Positions 55,135 to 64,000 of a DNA stretch of 64,000 nt are shown piece after piece. The DNA comes from Stropharia rugosoannulata. Lineage: Eukaryota > Basidiomycota > Agaricomycetes > Agaricales > Strophariaceae. Both the position numbers and the translations under genes were made by a program. Numbering within the stretch: the first letter of the stretch is position 1; the number at the start of each line of letters is the position of its first letter. The notes beneath the pieces are model-generated. The model did not search any database, was not told where the DNA came from, and saw only the letters and a list, made by a program, of their open reading frames with translations. The stretch is taken from contig JANCIK010000011.1 in the NCBI GenBank assembly GCA_028532985.1, positions 1,922,001-1,986,000 of the forward strand, given 5' to 3'.

Positions 55135-57600
55135 GTAGTTGGAGTATTCATATGTATTTGTATTCTAGGGCTTTGGCAAAGGGATCAAGGCAATGTTTGA
55201 AGACATACAGGATAGGAAATCATGATCGGAAATTGTTTAGATTGGTGACAGGCCTGTGTTTACACCAAGGCTGTAAGTGGCCACAGTGGGCAGTTTGGGC
55301 TGAAGTGCAGGGATACAGCAGAGTGGTGACTAGCCTGGTCAGCTATCTCAATGCTCAGCACATGCATCACAAAATTATCACACATGTGTTCAGTGGGTGG
55401 TTGTGTGGGGGTTCAGCGGACTGTACGGTCCATAAGTACACTGTTGGAGTACCTGGGAAAGCTGTCAGCAGAGTACATAACGATTACTATCTTCTCAGTG
55501 GAAGACAGGAGTACAGCTGAGCGGAAATATCAAAGGCAATAAGCAGGACTGTGTGTAGACAATGCCTCAAGGGGCTCAGCGGAACACATCATAAAGGTGA
55601 AATTTGCCTAAGTCCACTCGTCAGGTGACTGTGGCGCATGCGCTGGAGCGTGTGATGCCCAAGGGAAATAAACAATGCACACAGCACGGCCTCTGCTGGG
55701 GAACTTTGGCAGCAGTAGCCAGGCCTCGATGACCAAGAAGGAACCACCTAGCAGAGTGTAACAGCATCTCTTGGCAGAGGCGGGCACTACAACAGGCACA
55801 GGTTGCACTTGGCAGAGTGGTCCTCAAAACACCCAGCGGAGGCACATGTGCTCAGCAGACCTTTGGTCTGGCATTGCTAGTATTTACTCTCCATCTAAAT
55901 TAGTACACAGCACTTGTCTATATAAACTTGTAATTGTAACTATGGAAATCAAGCAATTGTCTACCCACTAGATCTGTGTGTTGGGCTCTGTCCCAGGCTG
56001 TCAGCGGGCTGTGTTTAGCTTTTGTTAGGGTTTTAACTGTGAAGTGTCCTGTGAATTATAGAAGTTTTGGATAGCTTTAGGCCACTGGGTCATTTGGAGA
56101 GCTCAGCAGGGAGACAGTGCAACTGTGTATGAAAACTCATGCTGTAGTGTTTGTGATTTGAGACTGCACCACCAGGTGAACGAGGTTCTGGATAGCCTCA
56201 GCAGAATAGGACTTTGGACAGTCCCAGCGGAATGACTTTGGATAGTCAGTGGAGCAAGGCACAATTGGGAATACCAGCTTGTGTGAGCATCTGCATTGGT
56301 CACCAGACCTCAAACCCACTCAGCGGAATAAGCCCCACAGAGCCACCATCAAAACTATACATTACTATCGATACTCTGTGCTCAGTGGAGGTCACCCAGA
56401 CATTAATCTGAGACTTCTAGAATTAAACCTCTCCTTAAAAACAAACTTGCAGGCACTGTACAGCAGACATCTGGACTGAATTTACAAGACCCTCGAACAT
56501 AACAGCCCACTTAGCAGAGAAGTACCAGGAGAGCGTAGACATCTATAACCCATTTAGCTGAAGAGTGTTGCTCGATCTAGGGGGATAGGATCTGGCTCCG
56601 CTGGGGTTGTGTGTGTTGTGTTTCTTGTGATTTGAGTCTAGCCCCACAGCAGACCTCTCAGCGGGAGCCTGATAGACCCTGAAAAGTGGGTACAGTCAGA
56701 GGCAAGGTGATTCACCAGTGGGGTAACTCTGTCCCAGCTTACATTCCAAAAAGCCAAGGTGTAGTAAAACTGACTGTACTCAGGGGGCAGGCAGGTGCCC
56801 AGGCACCAAAAGACAGTTTAACTGTTCTAAAAATAGGCTTGTACCTGACAAGCCTCCCAAATCTATCCTTTTTAGTTATTTCAAATTCTTACTCCACTCA
56901 TCTAGAATGTCTAAAATGTAATTAAATGGGCAGAACCATATGGACCTACAAACCAATCAGGTGCGAGGTTTTAGTAGAGAACGTCTCTGGGTGCCTACAA
57001 AAACTTGTCTCCCAGAAACGCATAAATACCCCAGCATGTAACATAGAATAGGAGGTTCCCCCGAGTAGATTTACCCAGAGTGAATATAATTGGTTTAAAG
57101 TCCTCACTGTGAGTTTAGAGAGAGTTCAAAGCTTTTGACGGATTACTTGACCAAGTCATGAGTCTGGAAGCAGTTTTGCAGGCAACATTTAACGTATACC
57201 TGGAGCAGTTTAATTTTGCAGGTAGTGTTGTTGCACACATACCTAGAGTGGTCATTTTGCAGGCAACACTACATGTATACCTGGAGCGGTTAAACAGTTC
57301 TCAGTTCTCTTTCTGATCATCATGTCAGACTAAGTCTCATTTGAGCACCTTGTGTTATATGCACACAAACTACACTTATCACACTATACCACCACGCCCC
57401 TTGGGCTGAGTCTTTGTGTTAAGAAAATGTTTACCCAGCTTATATTATAAAAGACATCTGTGTCTTTCTTTTGTACATAGACCCCTGACTTCACATTAAA
57501 GAAGCATTTGTTTGAGATTGGTTCTGTGTTTTTGTTGTGGTTGTTGGTTGTGTTGTGTTAGATCATTTCTAGCAGGACATACAAATGGGCTATCACTCAG
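55135..57600. other. Non-coding stretch with recurrent CAGCGGA-like motif
   Basis: No convincing gene; the longest open frame (55152-55520) has no recognisable domain. From about 55410 to 56790 the motif (T)CAGC(G/A)GA recurs some 17 times at irregular spacing, for example at 55414, 55577, 55833, 55852, 56198, 56225, 56320 and 56660. The part 57030-57560 has promoter- and LTR-like features (CATAAATACC, TATATTATAAAAG, CACATTAAAG), but no terminal repeat partner is visible in the window. It may be a degraded gypsy LTR next to the gag relic. Confidence 0.4.
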
Positions 57601-57627
57601 CGCTTGACCAGACCCAAACAAGGTCCT

Positions 57628-58402
57628 TCACCGCTTTGGGTCTTCAGCCATTAATTGGGTAAAAACCTTTACCCTGAATTCTTTTGGAAGAAGACCTAGA
57701 ACATAGTTTCTGTTGATGTTGTCTCTTGAAGATAATTGCTCCTTCTCCAGATAGGTAGCTATAATCATGAATTCACAATGATATTCTGCCAGAAGTTTTT
57801 GATTATCCATGGGTTTGCTCGAAAACTTCTGTATTAGTTTATGCAGATTGTTGACTAAGCATTTGTAGAGCAAATCCAACCCAGGGAAATACTCTAATAA
57901 GATATGTTTGTTTTCCTTCCAAGATTTGCTTTCATCTAGAATATTCTTCCATGTTTTGTGGTATTGGTAATCCACATACCACAAGGTTTTTGTAATCTGT
58001 GTGATATCTGATGTGTCTCCCCTGTCTTTGCATAATTCTTCAATGTCCTCTAGGTATCAATGTAAAGGAGTAGTTGGTCCTGTAAATGATGGGGCATCTT
58101 TTGAGTTGCAATTTGGGTAAGGTTTGACTTTTGGGGCTACAGTTTGTACTTCAAAAGGGTTTGATTTGATTCCGTGATCCATTTCCGATATATGGCTGAG
58201 TACTGAAGATATTTGGCTTCCTGATGGTGTTGGTCTTTTCCTTCTCCTCTTGATGGGTGCTTCAGGAGGTTGTAGGGGTATAGCAAATTCTGCAGCAAGT
58301 TGATGAGTTATCCAACAGTCTGGAACAGACAGATCTATTGTGAACTGTAGACCCTTGCGGTGGGCTCCACATTGTGAGGTGCAAAGTTGGGTTGGACTAG
58401 TC
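57628..58402 (-). pseudogene. Ty3/gypsy-type gag relic
   Basis: A frame of about 258 codons, broken by one TGA at 58057-58059 (likely from an arginine CGA), encodes a retrotransposon Gag. It has a basic stretch IKRRRKRPTPSG, then KDAPSFTGPTTPL, EELCKDRGDTSDITQITKTL, YQYHKTWKNILDE, LLEYFPGLDLLYKC and EFMIIATYLEKEQL. The APSF...LEDIEEL arrangement and tryptophan spacing are those of fungal Ty3/gypsy Gag N-terminal domains, by family resemblance rather than a search. There is no initiator methionine at its upstream end and no zinc knuckle or pol, so it is a fragment. Confidence 0.7.
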
Positions 58403-59290
58403 TAAAAAGCCTGTCTCTAAAGTTCACAATGTGCAAGAGCAACGTGTGTACAATGATAGCACGTTGGAGAGGTTTTACTTGTTTTGCAACAAGGAGCTTC
58501 CTGTGTAAGAGGTTTTTTACAATCGTTTCCAATGCAAGCAGGTATGATGAGTATAGGTAGAAGTTAACCCTAAGGGAAGCTGGGGAAATACAGAGATATT
58601 CTACTCTTTAAATACCGACCTGGTTGCCATGCCCAGATCATACCATATATATCCATGAAGATCCAACCGCCCATGCTGACTTTATCTTGTCAGAAACCAC
58701 ACTGCACTGCAGCATGCTTCATATCTTGGCCACAAATTTCCTTATCTTTGGAAACCAAGCCCAAGCACAAGAAATCCTCTCCTGTGGCCAGATCATATCC
58801 ATGTTCGCTCCTAAACATACATCTCCTCCGTCCCTCTTTCCACACCTATGTCCCTTGTGTTTGTGTCGAGATTCCTCTGCTTTCTGTTACCACAAGCCTG
58901 CATATCGTCGGAAATCTTCACCATATTTGTCCTAAGTCGTATGGATGAGTATTTCCTTGTGATTGACTCCCTTGTGGATCCATAGTTACTTCAGATTGTT
59001 AATATTGATCTGATGCTGTTATCTTTCTTGATCAGTCATTGAGTTTGTGATAATGTCTTGAGTCTTCCTTGTGCTTGTCTTCTTGTTTCATCATGTACAT
59101 ATTTCCTATCTTTGAATAAACTTGCATCTTCATATCTTAGTCTTTATATTTTGTGCTTCATCTTGTTCTTTTGGTTTCTGGTAGTAGTTTCCAATTGTTA
59201 TGGTGAATATGTCACTTCTTGTGCATCTATGTTCTGAACCTTATGGTTTTCTCGTTTTCACAAGGGACCAGCCCCAGCCCCTCACAGTGG
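58403..59290. other. AT-rich stretch with nothing recognised
   Basis: Short open frames at 58624-58935 and 58655-58948 overlap one another and resemble no family. I see no repeat, RNA gene or terminus here. Confidence 0.4.
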
Positions 59291-60079
59291 CTCTTGGATT
59301 TATTTCCTAACTACATTCACTTCTGTAGCAGATCAGAGTATGTCCCTGTTAAACACAAGGATGTGTCTGATTTTGATGGCAACCTTGTTGTGTACCACAA
59401 GTGGATTCATCTCCACATCAAAAATGCACACCATAGACATTATAACTCCATCTGCAAGAAGGCGGAAGAGACACAGGATGCTATCTTGATTGGCACAGAT
59501 GCTTCAGTACTGGCCAGCAAGTTGCACCAAGCCCTCATGGGTGTGGTGCTATATCAAAATGGTCTACGAATTGATGATGTCAAATATGTAGCCAGTAAGG
59601 TCCTTGCCCTTGATGCAGAGCTTGCAGCCATTTGCTATGCCATTGTTTGTGCTTTGCAGTGCAACAACTGCACTAACATTCATCTATTCACAGACTCTCT
59701 TACTGCTGCTAAGACAGCCTTGGACCCCTCCATTCACTCCGACCAAGGTCATTCCTTGGCCATCTGTCATGTCTTGAGCAAGTGGTTTGCTAAAGACCCC
59801 TCACACTTGATTACTTTTGTTGATGTCCCCTCCAAATCTGAATGGGGCATTCATCATGAAGCACACCTTTTGGTGAAAGCTCAACCCGGGGTACTTGGTC
59901 GGTACCAGGACTCTTCTTTGGACAGCTGCTGTAAAGTGATAGCAGACCAACAACTACAGGCCTGGCATCAACTGTTCTTTCAAGACACAGATCACGCAGG
60001 ACATAACTTCCTCCAACTCAACTCTATCGATGGAGAGCATTGTATCAAGCCATCATATGCCAAGGGTGGATTGTGGCTC
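59291..60079 (+). pseudogene. Fragment of a related LINE: RNase H region of ORF2
   Basis: 263 codons, open throughout, match the LINE at 43957-50821 from LLDLFPN (just after RT) through the RNase H domain (LIGTDAS, AELAAICYAIV, HLFTDSLTAAK) to SYAKGG. Both ends are abrupt and no RT, tail or target duplication is visible. Most differences visible at the protein level are Arg to Cys/His/Gln, Glu to Lys, Asp to Asn and Ala to Val, i.e. C-to-T or G-to-A changes, mostly at CpG. The open frame is probably residual. Confidence 0.85.
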
Positions 60080-61439
60080 ATCACGAAAAAGACTTTTGAT
60101 CTGAGGGAACTTTAGGAAAGTGCAATCAGATCATCAATTGATGGGGCCTTTAACTACTTTAGGATGTCATGAGATGCCTTGGCATGCCCTGGCATGCTTT
60201 GAATTTTCATGCAACATAGGGAAATAAAGCCAGCTTGAACAACTTTTCACACCTTCATTGTTGATTTTCAAACAATAAAATTATACACATTCTGTGGGTG
60301 ACATGCCCATTCAAGTACTTCAAATAGTGCGATAATTTGATTATGTAAGCCTATCTGATATTGCACTAAGTTGACTAAGTCCTCTAAGTTCACTTGCACT
60401 TCACTCTTATGTTCCCCAACCCCCTCCCTCAGCTTTACTTGTATGCTCAGGCTCCACTCTACTCAGGCATTACTTGGTGGATGCTACCTTGTTAGATCCT
60501 GACCTGGGCTTGGATTTATGTCAGAAGGGCAGACAAGGATGGAATAGGCCTGCTCCAATAGAGATTGCTTTATATCGTCGGAACAGTTTACTGCATTATA
60601 AAGCGGTTTTTTGGTACGTCTTTAGCTCATTTATACGTTTCTAACGCACCCAAGAACACTCCAAACAAACCAGTATTTGACGTTCAAACTTCTTATCATC
60701 TTGGGACCCCTATTGGAACATATCACCATTTTCTTTCTTTTCTGTTTCCTCTGAGCCCTCGGTCACCCCAGCTTCATAATGTGGGCAATTATGCAATTTT
60801 AATGAGCCCAAGACCAAAAATTTTGGATGTCTGGAAGGCCAGAAGCAGCTATGTCTCTCTTCTTCCCCAATTTTCCGATGTTTTATCAAATTTAAAGGTA
60901 TGTATCTGCTATATTGTGTCATTCTTTTCATATATGAGCTCCTGGGTATTAGGGGATTCTATCAAGTCTATGAACATTGATGAGCACTGCGCCGTGCTGT
61001 GCTCGGAAACAGCTGTTTTGGCATGTTGCAGATTAAGCACCCGTTAAGCGCCTGCCTCGAGGAAAACGCATGCTGCGCAGAGCCATAGTGTTCCGTGCCA
61101 CACTTTTACAGGAACAATAAGTATAGAAACGTTTAGGAACTACTACAGTCAAATCACAGGGTACATACAGTATTTAAAGAGTGTAATAAGTAGAGGACAA
61201 AAAGAAAATATATCCCCCACATTCGTTTACCTTCAGTTTAGTGTCCCCGTTGTGTCTTCGCAGCGTCAAGCATCTGAGAGTGGTTTGAAGCTGTCATAGC
61301 AGCTTACACTCTCGCGTTTTTGTCCCGCTTTTAGCTTGTTCCAGCTCGCATTTGTGAGTTGTTTTGGGGTTTGGCTAGAAGCCGTGTGAAGCACCATCAC
61401 ATTCTGTGTATTGAGTGTGTGTGTGTGGTGTGGTTTCCG
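60080..61439. other. AT-rich intergenic stretch, no supported feature
   Basis: The 160-codon frame at 60565-61047 has no recognisable domain, no codon bias I can see and no repeat partner. A short GT microsatellite lies at 61416-61427. Otherwise nothing is recognised. Confidence 0.4.
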
Positions 61440-61441
61440 TA

Positions 61442-62019
61442 TGGTGAGTTATTTGCACATTTATTCCCACGTCCCCCCCCCTCCTGATCGGAGTGCGCCC
61501 CCTCGCTCTCAAAAGACTTCAATCTCTAATTTAACTTATAATGCCCTGTAATTAGTAGTGATATACAGGAATTTTACTCTATGTAGTATAAACTGTATAT
61601 TATATCCATCTCATGTACCAATGACGCAATCATTATATTGCTACTTTACAAAATCAACCTACTATGTTATTCTGAAGGTCTTGTTAATAGTAAAATACTC
61701 GTAAATAGCATATTCACCACTTGAAAGTAATATTTCTTTGGCTAATTTAGTGATCTGAGGTTTGACATCTTGAGTGGGAGGGGGGAACACTCGAGTGAGG
61801 GGGGGGAACAATCGTGGGAAATTGAAATGATGGCACTGAATTCAAGGAAATGTGATCGTTTCTGGTCCATTTCTATGAGTATCACAGTTTGGGTATATCA
61901 GAAAGATGTATAATATTATGTTTAAATACTGTACATAAGTTATAATCATAATAAAATAAAATTTCATGTCGTTGTGAGAGGGGGGGGGATGTGGGAATAA
62001 ATGTGCAAATAACTCACCA
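61442..62019. mobile_element. 578-bp TA-flanked MITE with 40-bp inverted repeats
   Basis: TGGTGAGTTATTTGCACATT begins the left end and continues TATTCCCACGTCCCCCCCC. The right end is the reverse complement with one difference in about 40 bp. Flanking TA occurs at 61440-61441 and 62020-62021. The interior is AT-rich with G-run clusters and no ORF. The size, TIRs and TA fit a Tc1/mariner-type MITE. Its TIRs do not match those of the MITE at 49195-49700, so it is a separate family. Confidence 0.8.
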
Positions 62020-62021
62020 TA

Positions 62022-63125
62022 GTTTCCGTGCCCATAGCACACACGAGCATATCAATGTTTGATTCTGACACCTGCAAGCCGTCCAACTGTGATGTGCTCC
62101 TCCTGCCCCTGGACTGCATCTGCTTGAAAGTACCATAACTCCAGATCCTGTTTATCTTTACTCTCAATTCCTTTTGCACCTTCAAGAGCATTTGAGTCCT
62201 CTACAAACCGTCTGCAAGATCATGGCAATCCATCCTGTATTTGTCAAGTACCATCTTATAGATATCAAGTGCCCCCAGGACACATTTTCCCTCATATATC
62301 TGTCAATACCTGGCCAAACAGTATGATTTTTGCATTTCCTGATTTGTCTCATTGATACCTATCCAGCAGTACCATTCACTGCACAATCTGGTGAGTTTAT
62401 GAGCGACCTCAATCTGGGTGTCCTCCTTCCCCTAGATGGGACAAATTAATTCATAGGTGCGCTTCTAGATATTCTGAGTGCTCAAACTTTGGTAAAACTT
62501 ACTCGACTACATTAGGTACCTACCCCTGCGATGGCTCTATTTTTGGGGCAACGAAGCATCCTCCATCTCAAGTTGTTGGTTAACTTTGGAGTTTTGATGT
62601 ATTTCATTGATTCTGATATAGGTTCGTCTCACATCTCTTTAATTCTTGGCATGCTGAATTCATCTTGATTGTAGCTTTCCAACGAGCCCTCAAACACTTT
62701 ATATTGTTGCTTGGAACCCAAAAAGCCACCATGTGGTCCTCCTCCCCCTCCCCCCTCTTGGTAAAGTACTTCATATCTTGTGTTTCTGTTCATATTTTTG
62801 CCTAATTCTTTTTGGTGTCTTTTACTATAGATATGTATCAACTAATCGACCAGTTTATGGCGTCCGATACGCCCTCAATATCCGATGTCCCTAATGACCA
62901 TATGACTACTATTGCAGACTTGAATATCATCTCCCTCCTTCAATTTTCAACAAAGGCTTTCGCAACTTGGCATGTTTATTCACCATTTATGTGGGGTATG
63001 AACGTGTTCCTTACACAGATTTTGAGACTGCTGGATGTCTGTGAGTAGCCATGTCCTCCTCCATCTCCCTGTCTTGGACTAATTTTGCTTTAAGTCAAGA
63101 ACAACTTCTTCAATTAAGCACTCAC
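62022..63125. other. Non-coding stretch, no supported feature
   Basis: Only short open frames are present (62629-62841 minus, 62812-63048 plus), with no recognisable product. There is no tRNA, repeat array or terminus that I can support. Confidence 0.35.
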
Positions 63126-63129
63126 CTGG

Positions 63130-64000
63130 TTCCGAAAACTTACTATTGGTAATGTCTGGCAGCCTGAGGCAGCAGACAGGTGCACTACAAGTCATGTATT
63201 GAGGTTGGGGACCTGATAATTAATTAAACAATCTTTATTCTTTGTAAATCCATGTTTCAATCTTTTCTACTTGTAAAAATCAATTTTTGTGCTCAAAAGC
63301 CGCCGGAAATTTGTTGGCCATACAAGACAGCAGCCAGGTGCACTACAAGACGTGTAAAAAATCCGCTGGACCTCACAATCAATTAAACAATCTTTACTTA
63401 ATTTAAATCTGAGTTTTAATCTTTTCCAACTATAAAAACAATTCCTTATGCCCAAAAGCCGCTGGAAACCTGTTGGCCATATAATACGGCGGCTAGGTGC
63501 ACTACAAGACGTCTAGAAGAGCTGCTGTACCTCATGATTAATTAAACAATTGTTATCCTTCTTAAATCCAGCCTTCAACCTTCTTTAATTGTAAAATTCT
63601 TTTTATACTCATAGGCTGCCAGAAATCTGTTGACCATACAAGTACGCAACCAAGTAGTACCCAAATGCACTATAATGTGTGTAAAAAAGCGGCAAGCCAT
63701 CACAGATAAGTAAACAATATTTATCTTTCATAAATCCAGATTTCAATCTTTTCTACTTGTAAAAATCATTTTTTGAGCCCAGAAGCCGCCGGAAACTTGT
63801 TGTATTTATAGGTTGGCAACTAGGTATTGAGCAGGTGCACTATAAGGCATGTAAAAAAGCCGCCGGACCTCAGAGTTAATTAAACAATATTCATTCTTCA
63901 TAAATCCGGGTTTCAATCATTTCTGATTGTAAAAATCATTTGTTGTGTCCAGAGGCTCTTGAGGACTTGTTGGGAATAAAATCCGGCGGCCAGGTGCACT
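63130..64000. repeat. Satellite-like tandem repeat, period 159-170 bp, about five copies
   Basis: The landmark TTAATTAAACAAT recurs with its C at 63229, 63388, 63547, 63715 and 63885 (spacings 159, 159, 168, 170). Each unit has the same order: TTAATTAAACAAT, AAATCC..TTTCAATC, TTGTAAAAATCA, GCCGCCGGAAA, CAGGTGCACTA, GTGTAAAAAA. The copies are diverged (roughly three quarters alike by eye), so the array is old. It continues beyond the window. Confidence 0.85.

Noticed and set aside
55152..55520. 122-codon frame as a host gene
   Set aside because: No domain, atypical composition, and it lies in the CAGCGGA motif stretch next to a transposon end.
60565..61047. 160-codon frame as a host gene
   Set aside because: No recognisable family, no intron or promoter signals I can support, and AT-rich noncoding surroundings.

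Overview
This window is transposable-element DNA from a eukaryote, most likely a filamentous fungus and probably an agaricomycete basidiomycete. That is a family-level inference from the Ty1/copia elements, a gag-EN-RT-RNase H LINE and a Ty3/gypsy gag relic; nothing identifies a species. I see no host protein gene, no rRNA, no functional tRNA and no CRISPR array.

Layout. (1) 1-38738 is a tandem array of one Ty1/copia family on the minus strand. Six junctions (starting 8344, 13323, 18294, 23262, 28238, 33223) repeat every 4968-4985 bp. Unit 1 at the left is enlarged by two insertions: a 1050-bp terminal-inverted-repeat element (1600-2649) and a complete 1854-bp gag-only LTR element with a 5-bp target duplication (2899-4752). 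(2) 38739-43302 is a scrap yard of the same copia family in both orientations. (3) 43303-54112 is one plus-strand copia element split inside gag by a 6.9-kb minus-strand LINE (43957-50821). The LINE itself carries a 506-bp TA-flanked MITE, and the copia is cut at its right end by a second 1-kb TIR element (to 55134). (4) 55135-64000 holds a motif-rich non-coding stretch, a gypsy gag pseudogene, a fragment of a related LINE, another TA-flanked MITE, and a 159-170 bp satellite running off the right edge.

Main result. Every array junction has one LTR and the first 334 bp of the leader inverted. Both outer LTR ends (TG... and ...CA) abut the same 5-bp sequence, GAAGG. The uninterrupted target is still visible at 444-448 in the neighbouring copy. 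This is the expected product of a copia cDNA that integrated into itself (inversion-type autointegration, giving a circle). The left end (1-5.66 kb) and right end (about 38.15-38.74 kb) of the array have ordinary element structure and diverged sequence. That fits a circle captured by homologous recombination into a resident element and then amplified in tandem.

How the parts relate. The copia family primes from the anticodon region of initiator tRNA-Met (a half-tRNA primer, as in Drosophila copia and Ty5). Its gag has no visible zinc knuckle and little capsid region, and the array copies also lack reverse transcriptase motif A because of a fixed 181-nt deletion. The small gag-only element supplies a complete gag with a zinc knuckle, shares the half-tRNA priming site and similar LTR ends, and may be the trans-complementing partner. 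Every coding region except that gag is broken or incomplete.
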